Of a stretch of 64,000 nucleotides of DNA, positions 1-7,876 are shown in pieces (the first letter of the stretch is position 1; every line of letters begins with the position of its first letter). Source of the DNA: Falcatimonas sp. MSJ-15 (GTDB lineage Bacteria > Bacillota > Clostridia > Lachnospirales > Lachnospiraceae); NCBI RefSeq assembly GCF_018918265.1, contig NZ_JAHLQC010000005.1, positions 62,001 through 126,000 on the forward strand, given 5' to 3'. A program made the translations under genes and the position numbers. Below the pieces are notes generated by a model. It had not been told where the DNA came from. It did not search any database and saw only the letters and a list, made by a program, of their open reading frames with translations.

Positions 1-1
1 G

Positions 2-403
2 ACAACTTCATTGCTAAAAGAACTTGGTGCAAAGAGAGTAGTATCAAGAGCAGAACGTGATGTACAGGCGAAGTTTCTCTTGCGTAATGGTGCAGATGAT
101 GTAGTATATCCTGAGAAGCAGCTTGCTGATTGGACAGCTATACGTTATACATCGGAGCATATTTTAGACTATATAGAATTATCAGATGATTATTCTATAT
201 TTGAAGTTGAGATGCCTGAACAATGGATTGGTAAGACTATTGCAGAGATAGATATAAGGAAGAAATATAATGTTAATATAATGGCTGTAAAAAGAGATGG
301 AAATATGAATCTTAATATAACTGCCGATACAAGATTTGCATCAGGTGAAGCACTTATGGTACTTGGTAAGACAAGAGATATACAAAACTGTTTTCATATA
401 TAA
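2..403 (+). CDS. KtrA/TrkA-type potassium uptake regulator, 3' part
   Basis: This is the C-terminal part (about 134 codons) of a cytoplasmic RCK protein that gates a Ktr/Trk potassium channel. The frame is open to the left edge, so the true start lies upstream. The visible part begins at the end of the nucleotide-binding RCK_N domain (LGAKRVVSRAERDVQA, then FLLRNGADDVVYPE). It continues into an RCK_C/TrkA_C domain of about 80 residues (SIFEVEMPEQWIGKTIAEID through FASGEALMVLGK). The sensor kinase and response regulator that follow resemble KdpD/KdpE, so the neighbourhood is about potassium or osmotic homeostasis. The family assignment is firm. KtrA is more likely than full-length TrkA because the visible protein ends after a single RCK_C domain, but the missing 5' half prevents proof. 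Confidence 0.85.
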   Translation, partial: TTSLLKELGAKRVVSRAERDVQAKFLLRNGADDVVYPEKQLADWTAIRYTSEHILDYIELSDDYSIFEVEMPEQWIGKTIAEIDIRKKYNVNIMAVKRDGNMNLNITADTRFASGEALMVLGKTRDIQNCFHI

Positions 404-485
404 GATTTTTAAGTATGATATATTGAGGCTGCTAACGGTTGAATATAGGGATATGATACTGATGGTTGGAATACTGATATATGAT

Positions 486-514
486 TTGACATACTAATAT
501 AAGTAAGATATTGT
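486..514 (+). promoter_or_regulatory. Sigma-A promoter upstream of the KdpD-like kinase gene
   Basis: A perfect -35 TTGACA (486-491) and a -10 TATTGT (509-514) are separated by 17 bp. They lie 40 bp upstream of the kinase start codon. The kinase/regulator pair therefore has its own promoter and need not depend on readthrough from the potassium channel gene. Confidence 0.55.
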
Positions 515-553
515 AGTATTTAATGTATAGTTATAAGAAAGTGAGAGTTATAT

Positions 554-1651
554 ATGTACTATAATAAGAAGACAGATGATAATAATAAGATTAAAGATAA
601 TATTATGGATATATTAAAATGTACAGGAGTTATTATTGTAACTAGTTTTATAGGTATAGTATTTTTTGATATAGGAATAGAAGAGTCTAATATTATTATG
701 ATATATATTCTTGGTGCATACATAGCTGCACTTATAACAGGACATCAGATATATAGTCTTGTGGTGTCTGGAGTTAATGTATTTTTATTTAATTTTCTTT
801 TTGCTGAGCCAAGGTATACACTTCTTGCTTATAATGATGCATATTCAGTTACATTTGTAACGATGTTCATAGTTGCTTTTCTTACAGGTACACTTACTAA
901 GAGACTTAAGATACAGACAATTGAGTCATCAAAGGCGGAGCTTAGAGCTGAGAAAGAGAGATTAAGAGCTAATCTGTTAAGAACTATCTCACATGATCTT
1001 AGAACACCTCTTACATCGATATCAGGTAATGCAAGTAATCTTTTATATAATTCAGAGATGATTGATGAGGACAGCAGAAAACAGATTTGCAAAGATATAT
1101 ATGATGATTCAATGTGGCTTATAAAGCTTGTAGAGAATCTGCTTGCTATAACAAAGATTGAAGATGGCAAACTTAATATACAGATGAATGTTGAGCTGCT
1201 TGATGAGATAATAAGTGAAGCACTTAAGCATGTTGGAATAAAACAGGAGGAGCATACAATTAATATTAATTATGAAGAAGAGATTATTCTTGTAAAAGTT
1301 GACGCAAGGCTTATGATGCAGGTTATAATTAATATTGTTGATAATGCTATAAAATATACGCAAAAAGGTTCTATAATAGATATCAGAACAAAGAAAACGG
1401 AAGATAAAGCTATAATTACAATTACAGATAATGGACCTGGAATAAGTGATGAGGCAAAGGCACAGATATTTGATATGTTTTATAGTGAACATAGAAATAT
1501 AGCAGACAGCAGAAGAAGTCTTGGACTTGGTTTATTTTTATGTAAAGCGATAGTTAATATGCATGATGGAAATATTGAAGTTAAGGATAATAAACCGACA
1601 GGAACAGTGTTTATAATAGAATTACCAATAGAAAAGGTTGATTGTGTATAG
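554..1651 (+). CDS. KdpD-like membrane sensor histidine kinase (short form)
   Basis: This is a 365-residue sensor kinase. A short cytoplasmic leader is followed by closely spaced membrane segments at about residues 22-118, the arrangement of the DUF4118 domain of KdpD. Then comes a HisKA domain with phospho-acceptor His147 (ISHDLRTPLTS). The HATPase domain has an N box (INIVDNAIKY), G1 (DNGPGIS) and G2 (LGLGLFLCKAIV). Full-length KdpD is about 900 residues and begins with KdpD and Usp-like cytoplasmic domains. These are absent here, so it is a compact version rather than a truncated gene: the start has a GAGAG sequence upstream and the fold is complete. It presumably phosphorylates the OmpR-type regulator encoded 74 bp downstream. 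The stimulus is inferred to be potassium or turgor from the neighbouring Ktr gene, not shown. Confidence 0.88.
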   Translation: MYYNKKTDDNNKIKDNIMDILKCTGVIIVTSFIGIVFFDIGIEESNIIMIYILGAYIAALITGHQIYSLVVSGVNVFLFNFLFAEPRYTLLAYNDAYSVTFVTMFIVAFLTGTLTKRLKIQTIESSKAELRAEKERLRANLLRTISHDLRTPLTSISGNASNLLYNSEMIDEDSRKQICKDIYDDSMWLIKLVENLLAITKIEDGKLNIQMNVELLDEIISEALKHVGIKQEEHTININYEEEIILVKVDARLMMQVIINIVDNAIKYTQKGSIIDIRTKKTEDKAIITITDNGPGISDEAKAQIFDMFYSEHRNIADSRRSLGLGLFLCKAIVNMHDGNIEVKDNKPTGTVFIIELPIEKVDCV

Positions 1652-1725
1652 GATATATATTAAAGTTGCTGCTAATATAGATTACTATATGATATTAACA
1701 ATGTATAAGTGAGGAAGCGAATTGT

Positions 1726-2424
1726 ATGAATAAAACATTGATATTAGTTGTTGAGGATGACAGGACAGTACAAAATCTTATGACAACAACGTTAAAAACC
1801 TGTAATTACAGGTATATAGTAGCAGTTAATGGCGAAATAGCAATTATGGAAGCAGCCACACATAATCCGGATATAATTCTGTTGGATCTTGGATTGCCTG
1901 ATATAGATGGTATGGAAGTTATTAAAAAGATAAGAACATGGTCTGATGTTCCGATTATTATTATAAGTGCAAGAAGTGAAGATTCTGATAAAGTAGAGGC
2001 ACTTGATGCAGGTGCAGATGATTATCTTACAAAGCCTTTTTCGGTAGAAGAATTATTAGCAAGGATCAGAGTTACAGAACGAAGAATTGTATTTAACAGG
2101 CGTGAACAGAATGAATCTAATATATTTGTAAATGGTAAACTTAAGATTGATTATTCATCAGGCTGTGCTTATATTGATGAAAAAGAGCTTCATCTTACTC
2201 CTATAGAATATAAGCTATTATGTCTTCTTGCCAGCAATGTAGGTAAAGTGCTTACACATACATATCTTACACAGAAGATATGGGGACATAGTTGGGAGAA
2301 TGATGTTGCTTCGTTAAGAGTATTTATGGCAACTTTAAGGAAGAAGATAGATAAAGAGAGTATGTCAGTGCAGTATATACAGACGCATGTTGGGATTGGA
2401 TATAGAATGATAAGAGTCGATTAG
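1726..2424 (+). CDS. KdpE/OmpR-family response regulator
   Basis: This is a 232-residue two-component regulator. The receiver domain (about 1-120) has acidic pocket residues E10, D11 and D12, phospho-acceptor Asp54 (ILLDLGLPD), Thr/Ser in IIISARS and the conserved Lys in LTKPF. The C-terminal winged helix (about 135-230) carries the typical LTPIEYKLLCLLASNVGKVLT start and the VGIGYRM end of OmpR/PhoB effector domains. It lies 74 bp after the KdpD-like kinase and a GAGG sequence precedes its ATG, so the two form an operon. The targets are probably the adjacent potassium transport genes, which is inference from context. Confidence 0.9.
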   Translation: MNKTLILVVEDDRTVQNLMTTTLKTCNYRYIVAVNGEIAIMEAATHNPDIILLDLGLPDIDGMEVIKKIRTWSDVPIIIISARSEDSDKVEALDAGADDYLTKPFSVEELLARIRVTERRIVFNRREQNESNIFVNGKLKIDYSSGCAYIDEKELHLTPIEYKLLCLLASNVGKVLTHTYLTQKIWGHSWENDVASLRVFMATLRKKIDKESMSVQYIQTHVGIGYRMIRVD

Positions 2425-2620
2425 ACAATACAATATGTATAGGATGGTCAAAAGGTATCATATAATATGAAAAAAATATAAAATATAATATCTGGCTTTA
2501 AGAACCATATATTTCGTGATAGAATAGTAATAATTGTGAGTATATTTAACATTGGCAAAATTTAAAATAGTCAATAATCTACTCTGATATTATAAATGAA
2601 GAGATTACGGGAGGAAGAAT

Positions 2621-3772
2621 ATGGATTTTAGCAAGACAAAGATGCGACAGATAGCATTACTTATGGTATTTGCTACATTACTTATTATGATGGTTATATA
2701 CTGCAAAGATATATTAAAGGCAGTTGATCTTACGATTGCGATAATAGCACCTTTTATAGCCGGTGCGGCAATGGCATTCGTTCTTAACATTCCAATGAAT
2801 TTTATTGAGAATACAATACTTAAGAAGTGGACTGGCAAGTCGGCAGATAGTTTCAAACGTATTGTGAGTATATTTCTTACAATATTATTTGTAATATTTT
2901 TAATTGGACTTTTAATAGCAATTGTTGTTCCACAGATATCATCGGCTATAGCAGATGTTGCTGGCAAGATACCAAAGTTTTTTGAAGAACTTATGGATAT
3001 TGCTAATGAACTTAGCAATAAGTATCCTGCACTTAAGAATTCTGCAGGTACGATTACTGAACTTAAGAATAATTGGCAGAAGATAATTGCAGGTGTTGGT
3101 TCTTTTATGCAAAGTGGTATTGGAAGTGTACTTAATACAACTATTGGTGTTGCAGGAAGTATAATAACTGTTGTTACAAGTTTTATTATAGCTTTTGTGT
3201 TCAGCATATATATTCTTGCACAGAAAGAGAAGCTTGGAAGTCAGTTTATGAGAATATTTAAGGCTTATATACCCGAAAAACCAAGAAATAGTTTTCTTAA
3301 AGTGTGTGCGATAATGAATAAGAATTTTAGCAGTTTTATTACAGGACAGTGTGTTGAGGCTGTAATACTCGGTTCGATGTTTGTTGTATCGATGCTTATA
3401 TTCCGTATGCCTTATGCGGTTATGATTGGAATTCTTATTGCTTTTACTGCACTTATTCCTATTGTCGGTGCATTTATAGGATGTGTTGTCGGAGCTTTTC
3501 TTATACTTCTTGAGAATCCAATGATGGCAGTCGGTTTTGTTATATTATTCCTTGTGCTGCAGCAGATTGAAGGCAATCTTATATATCCAAGAGTTGTTGG
3601 AAGTTCAGTAGGTCTTCCTGCTATATGGGTATTATTCGCTGTAAGTATTGGCGGAAGTCTGTTTGGAATAGCAGGTATGCTTGTGTTTATTCCGCTTCTA
3701 TCAACAGTATATGCTCTTATAAGAGAGAGCGTTATAAGAAGAGAGAATAAGATTGTGGAGAGTCAGGAATAA
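2621..3772 (+). CDS. AI-2E family transporter (PF01594 permease)
   Basis: This is a 383-residue polytopic membrane protein with the AI-2E_transport pattern. There are two N-terminal membrane segments, a long one at about 75-110, a soluble amphipathic stretch at about 110-165, and a C-terminal half containing a hydrophobic cluster with GQCVEAVILG, ALIPIVGAFIG and the family signature QQIEGNLIYPRVVG. Members are named after the E. coli TqsA autoinducer-2 exporter, but other members exchange Na+ or Li+ for protons, so the substrate cannot be named. The start is supported by GGGAGGAAGAAT just before the ATG. It stands alone between the response regulator and the Crp/Fnr gene. Confidence 0.85.
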   Translation: MDFSKTKMRQIALLMVFATLLIMMVIYCKDILKAVDLTIAIIAPFIAGAAMAFVLNIPMNFIENTILKKWTGKSADSFKRIVSIFLTILFVIFLIGLLIAIVVPQISSAIADVAGKIPKFFEELMDIANELSNKYPALKNSAGTITELKNNWQKIIAGVGSFMQSGIGSVLNTTIGVAGSIITVVTSFIIAFVFSIYILAQKEKLGSQFMRIFKAYIPEKPRNSFLKVCAIMNKNFSSFITGQCVEAVILGSMFVVSMLIFRMPYAVMIGILIAFTALIPIVGAFIGCVVGAFLILLENPMMAVGFVILFLVLQQIEGNLIYPRVVGSSVGLPAIWVLFAVSIGGSLFGIAGMLVFIPLLSTVYALIRESVIRRENKIVESQE

Positions 3773-3792
3773 TTAAGTATTGTATATGATAT

Positions 3793-3887
3793 GGCTTATT
3801 GATAGAGGGTCGGTAAGAATTAGATAAGGCTTGTTGATAGAGAGTCAGTAAGATATAGATATGAAAGGCTTGTTAATGGAGAGTAAG
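3793..3887 (+). repeat. Three imperfect 21-25 bp direct repeats
   Basis: Copies at 3793-3817, 3828-3852 and 3867-3887 share the pattern GGCTTRTTRATRGAG...GTAAG and occupy nearly the whole gap between the permease gene and the Crp/Fnr gene. The last copy includes the GGAG ribosome binding site for the Crp/Fnr start. They may be regulator binding sites or a local duplication. Confidence 0.6.
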
Positions 3888-3891
3888 ATAT

Positions 3892-4575
3892 ATGATAGAT
3901 TATAGAAGATATATAGAATGTTTCAGGGAGTCTGGTCTGTTTGAAGGAATTAGTGAAGATAAGTATAAGAATGTGTTGTCATGCTTAGATGCCAAGATTG
4001 CTGATTATAATACGGGTAATTCGTTAGTGACAGAAGGAGATACTAATTACCTGGCAGGAATTGTGCTTAGTGGAGGGCTTGAAGAATTTATCTATGATGA
4101 GAATTCGACTCCGGTTATTATAAGAAGGCTTGCACCAGGAGACATATTTGGTGCAGAGCTTGCATGCAGCAGATCACTTGCAAGTCAGTTTAGTCTTGAA
4201 GCAACAGAGAATTCAAGTGTTCTTCTTCTTGATTTTGGAAGTCTTATGTCTACGAATACTCTTACTTGTCCATGCAGAATGCAAGTTACAGCGAATCTGT
4301 TACAGGAACTTGCAAGTCAGGTTAATCTATTCAATGTAAAAGTGAGAATATTAAGCCAAAAGAAACTTCGTGATAAGATTAAAGTATTTCTTCAGACACA
4401 GAAGATGGATGAAAATGGAATAATTGAGCTTCCCTTTACAAGAAATAAGATGGCAGAATTCTTATATGTTGACAGGAGTGCACTCTCAAGAGAACTTAGT
4501 AGAATGAGAGATGAGAATATAATACTTGTAAATGGTATGCAGATTACGATGGTTGATAAGAGTTTTTTAAAATAG
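3892..4575 (+). CDS. Crp/Fnr-family transcriptional regulator
   Basis: This is a 227-residue regulator with an N-terminal cyclic-nucleotide-like beta-roll (about 15-120: GNSLVTEGD, IVLSGG, RRLAPGDIFGAE), a dimerisation helix (about 130-160) and a C-terminal Crp-type helix-turn-helix (FTRNKMAEFLYVDRSALSRELSRM, about 182-205). The sequence TCPCRMQ before the long helix recalls a cysteine-containing patch in several clostridial Crp/Fnr proteins that may sense redox state or bind a cofactor. This is not demonstrated. It is the only Crp/Fnr gene in the window. Two promoters 3.9 and 7 kb downstream carry a GTTGCNNNNGCAAC palindrome centred near -41.5, the position used by class II Crp/Fnr activators, which makes this protein a candidate regulator. 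The ATG follows AATGGAGAGTAAGAT. Confidence 0.88.
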   Translation: MIDYRRYIECFRESGLFEGISEDKYKNVLSCLDAKIADYNTGNSLVTEGDTNYLAGIVLSGGLEEFIYDENSTPVIIRRLAPGDIFGAELACSRSLASQFSLEATENSSVLLLDFGSLMSTNTLTCPCRMQVTANLLQELASQVNLFNVKVRILSQKKLRDKIKVFLQTQKMDENGIIELPFTRNKMAEFLYVDRSALSRELSRMRDENIILVNGMQITMVDKSFLK

Positions 4576-4582
4576 TTTCTGG

Positions 4583-4620
4583 TGAACTAATGCATAAAAT
4601 AGGTTTTATGCATTAGTTCA
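4583..4620. terminator. 17-bp perfect hairpin after the Crp/Fnr gene
   Basis: Arms 4583-4599 and 4604-4620 are perfectly complementary with a four-base loop, seven bases after the Crp/Fnr stop codon. No clear U-run follows on the plus strand, so it is either a weak or processing-type terminator. The rest of the gap to 4914 is very AT-rich, with a small GTTTC-CTAA-GAAAC hairpin at 4841-4854. Confidence 0.6.
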
Positions 4621-4914
4621 GTATATTAACTTACTGCTAAAATAAAATAAATGAATAAAAATTAATAGAAAACTTAAAATATGCAAACGAGTACAATGCT
4701 ATATTTTTCAATGCTTTAAAATAAACTAGCACAAAAGGACATATTAGCTGTATTAATAAATAAATTAAAAGTATAAAAAAACCTTGAATAATTTATAAAA
4801 AAATGTTAATGTGTTTATGCATATGAGGATCCAGTGTGTAGTTTCCTAAGAAACAGGTAAAAATAGTAATGTTTTTTCAGTGTTTTTTGGTTGTTGTAAA
4901 GGAGAAAAATAGTA

Positions 4915-7533
4915 ATGAAAAAGAAGCGTTTGCTAACATTGTTAGTAGCAGTATGTCTTGTTATGACAGTATGTTTGGCTATTGTAATACCGGGAAGAAC
5001 TGTTAATGCGGCAACGGGTTATCCAATTTCTAAGTTTAGAATCGGAGTAGGAGATACGGTTAATAATGTCAATATATCTGGTTTTTCAGATGGTTCTAAG
5101 TTGAACACCTGGAACGAGAATGGCGAAGATAATGAAAAATGGTACTTGAATTATGTGCAGGAAGGTGTCTATGAGATTGTCAATGTTAAGACAGGTTATG
5201 TTATTACCAATAATAATGGAACTGCTGTCATAGCACAGAATAAGCACGATAATTCGCAGAGATGGAAGATAGAAGGCGTGAAGAAAGATTATGAAGGCTA
5301 CTATCTTTTTTACAGGATTGTAAACAGCAGTGATTCATCAAAAGCTTTAACTTTTAATGCTGCTGACAATAGTATAAGAGTTGAGAATTATACGGGGAAC
5401 GATTATCAGCTTTTTAAGATTAATCTTGATGGACTTGAAGGATTTGCAGCTAATTGTAATACAGCTAATGGTCAGAAAGCTGGAACAGTTGGCGGATTGT
5501 TTGGTAAGACAGTATATGCTTCAAATGTTAATGATTTGAAGAAATATCTTAATTTAACAGAACCACTTACAATAGTTGTTAATGGTAATATTGATTGTTC
5601 ACAGGCTGGATATATGAGAATAAGAGATAATAAGACTCTTGTTGGAGCATATTCAACACCTGTTATTAATGATTGCCAGTTAAGAACAAATAATGAGTAT
5701 GGTAAGGATGAACCAAGTGATAATATTGTTATCCGTAATGTTAATTTCCTTGCGAAGAAGAATGCTAATAAGATTCTTGTTCAGATCTGGTCATCAAGAA
5801 ATATCTGGATTGATCATTGTACATTTAATAGTACACTTACAAGAAGTAAAGATGAAGTCGGTAAGTTTATATGGGTTAATACACCTTATGCGAGTTATTA
5901 TGATGCAAAGGATCTAAAGAGAAGTCCTGATTATATAACTTTATCTTATAATGTGTTTAAGAACCGTTATTGGACTGTAGCTTATGGAACACAGAATTCA
6001 GAGACTTCAAGATGCAGAACGTCTGTAATGTACAATATGTGGCGTGATTGTGTAAGAAGATGTCCACAGCTTGGTAATGGTTATGCCCATATTTATAATA
6101 ATTATTATGTTAATACTTCTTCTAATATAGATTCCGGTACATCACAGGTAATCGCAGGAGAAGGAGCTACTTTCCTTGTTGAGAATTGCTATTTTGCAGG
6201 TGTACAAGGAAAAGAAGTTGCTATTGATAAAAAGGCATCATATAGAGAAGCAGGCAATTATACTGCGGCTAATGAGAATAGTACAGCTGGTACATATTCA
6301 TATAATTCAGCTTATAATGTAGCGTCATGGAATCCTTCTACAGAGAATTATGGATATGAATTGATTAAGACAACAGAGAATTATAATTATAATACTAAGT
6401 ATTTTTGTAATGCTTATGCAGGATGCAAGAATACAGATAAATATTATGTATATATTACTGATAGTGCAATGAGTAAGTTTGTTAGCCAGAAGAATGTAAG
6501 TCCTTTTAGAAAAGGTGTTACAACGGGTAATGTTTCTAATTCTGGTAATAATAGTAATACTGGCAATGCTAATGCAGGAAACAATGCGAATACAGGCAAT
6601 AACAGTAATACAGGTAATAATACAAATACAGGTAACAACAGTAATACAGGTAATAATACAAATACAGGTAACAACAGTAATACAAGCAACAATAATACGG
6701 CAACATCAGGAGTTACAAAGTCAACTAATAAAGTGCTTCAGGATGGATGGTACTATATAAAAGGTGTTAAATCACAGAAATATCTTGAAGCAGATGATTC
6801 ATCTGTAATGAGTAATAATACTAATGTTCAGATTGGCGATGGTGATGGCGCAACAGGTCAGAGATGGTATCTTAAGAATGAACCGGATGGAGTATTTACT
6901 CTTATGAATGGTTCTGGATATATGCTTGATATTGACTATGGACGAGCTGATAATTCAACTAATGTTCAGTTATATACAGCTAATCAGGCTACAGCACAAA
7001 AATATATGATTGGTAAGACTAGTACAGATGGACAGTATGCTATTCTTACAGTATGTTCAGATGCAAGATCATGTATAGATGTAGCAGGTGCTAAGAATGT
7101 AAGAGGAACTAATGTCTGTGAGTACGAATGTAAAGGAAGTACTAATCAGTTATGGATATTCGAACCTTGTGATGCACCGGCTAATAATTCTGGAAGTAAT
7201 AATGGAACTAATGCTGGTAATAATACATCTGGTGCATCAGCAGGAACTTATGATGTACAGTTAGTAGATGGCAAGATTGATCTTAGCGCATATGCAGGTA
7301 AGACAATAACAGCTCTTACATTCAATGTATCAGCTAATTCAACCGGTAATGGTGCAGCACATGTATATACATCTAATGGTGGATGGCTTGGAAGTGCTGA
7401 TTATTCATATACTAATGCTAATACGGTGACAGTTGATTTGTCACATTATAGCAATATCGGATACCTGAATTTTTATTCATGGTGGAATTCTAATAATGCT
7501 TCATTTAGTAATTTTAAAGTTACTGTGAAGTAA
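4915..7533 (+). CDS. Secreted modular pectate lyase (PL1) with ricin-type lectin domains
   Basis: This 872-residue extracellular enzyme should cleave polygalacturonate by calcium-dependent beta-elimination. A signal peptide (about 1-32, ending near VNAATG) is followed by a ricin-like beta-trefoil (about 35-170, with repeated QRW/EKW motifs). The PL1 parallel beta-helix (about 178-530) has IWIDHCTFN, the calcium and catalytic region, and RRCPQLGNGYAHIYNNYY, matching the family's arginine-containing motif. A low-complexity Asn/Thr/Gly linker (about 540-605) leads to a second ricin-type CBM13-like domain (about 615-760). A C-terminal beta-sandwich-like module (about 790-872) is probably carbohydrate binding. 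GGAG lies nine bases before the ATG. It stands alone with a strong terminator behind it. The enzyme family is firm; the exact substrate and terminal module are not. Confidence 0.92.
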   Translation: MKKKRLLTLLVAVCLVMTVCLAIVIPGRTVNAATGYPISKFRIGVGDTVNNVNISGFSDGSKLNTWNENGEDNEKWYLNYVQEGVYEIVNVKTGYVITNNNGTAVIAQNKHDNSQRWKIEGVKKDYEGYYLFYRIVNSSDSSKALTFNAADNSIRVENYTGNDYQLFKINLDGLEGFAANCNTANGQKAGTVGGLFGKTVYASNVNDLKKYLNLTEPLTIVVNGNIDCSQAGYMRIRDNKTLVGAYSTPVINDCQLRTNNEYGKDEPSDNIVIRNVNFLAKKNANKILVQIWSSRNIWIDHCTFNSTLTRSKDEVGKFIWVNTPYASYYDAKDLKRSPDYITLSYNVFKNRYWTVAYGTQNSETSRCRTSVMYNMWRDCVRRCPQLGNGYAHIYNNYYVNTSSNIDSGTSQVIAGEGATFLVENCYFAGVQGKEVAIDKKASYREAGNYTAANENSTAGTYSYNSAYNVASWNPSTENYGYELIKTTENYNYNTKYFCNAYAGCKNTDKYYVYITDSAMSKFVSQKNVSPFRKGVTTGNVSNSGNNSNTGNANAGNNANTGNNSNTGNNTNTGNNSNTGNNTNTGNNSNTSNNNTATSGVTKSTNKVLQDGWYYIKGVKSQKYLEADDSSVMSNNTNVQIGDGDGATGQRWYLKNEPDGVFTLMNGSGYMLDIDYGRADNSTNVQLYTANQATAQKYMIGKTSTDGQYAILTVCSDARSCIDVAGAKNVRGTNVCEYECKGSTNQLWIFEPCDAPANNSGSNNGTNAGNNTSGASAGTYDVQLVDGKIDLSAYAGKTITALTFNVSANSTGNGAAHVYTSNGGWLGSADYSYTNANTVTVDLSHYSNIGYLNFYSWWNSNNASFSNFKVTVK
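6601..6690 (+). repeat. 36-bp tandem repeat coding the pectate lyase linker
   Basis: Two identical 36-bp units (6601-6636 and 6637-6672) and a partial third encode a GNNSNTGNNTNT linker. The repeat stays in frame, so it is a domain linker that can change length by slippage without breaking the protein. Confidence 0.9.
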
Positions 7534-7579
7534 TGAGAAGATAAGTAAATCATCCAATTAAAAATAAATCATCGATAAG

Positions 7580-7614
7580 AAAAAGAAGTCTAATTTGTTT
7601 AGGCTTCTTTTTTT
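7580..7614 (+). terminator. Terminator of the pectate lyase gene
   Basis: AAAAGAAGTCTAA and TTAGGCTTCTTTT form a stem with one G-U pair around a short loop, followed by a run of T. It ends the lyase transcript about 50 bp after the stop. Confidence 0.85.
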
Positions 7615-7757
7615 ATATAAAATATATCAAAAAGAGAAGTGTATAGAAGATAAATAAAGCAGTAAGTTCCTTTTAGAAGTGTATCTATTAGGAGAGGCAA
7701 CTAAGAGAAGTATCAGCCTAAATATGATAATTTTTCTCAAAATATATCTGAATATTT

Positions 7758-7771
7758 GTTGCCATGGCAAC
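7758..7771. promoter_or_regulatory. GTTGCCATGGCAAC palindrome, candidate Crp/Fnr operator
   Basis: This perfect 14-bp palindrome abuts the -35 region of the promoter for the ABC importer. It ends 22 bp before the -10 hexamer at 7794, placing its centre at about -41.5. The arm and spacer lengths (5-4-5) match the Fnr/HcpR class of sites although the arm sequence differs. The same arms occur at the same spacing at 10916-10929. Confidence 0.65.
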
Positions 7772-7799
7772 GGACAGAAGAATAATCTTATGTTATAAT
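7771..7799 (+). promoter_or_regulatory. Promoter of the ABC importer operon
   Basis: A consensus -10 TATAAT (7794-7799) sits 17 bp from a poor -35 CGGACA (7771-7776). A weak -35 next to the palindrome is what an activator-dependent promoter looks like. The gene start is 78 bp downstream. Confidence 0.6.
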
Positions 7800-7876
7800 T
7801 CACAAACGTGAGTTAGAAATAACTAATAAAAATAAGTTGTATATAAATAAAGCATTTGTAATAACAGGAGGATATT

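Noticed and set aside
6601-6690. 36-bp direct repeats of CRISPR-like length
   Set aside because: They are head-to-tail without spacers and encode an in-frame Asn/Thr/Gly linker in the pectate lyase.
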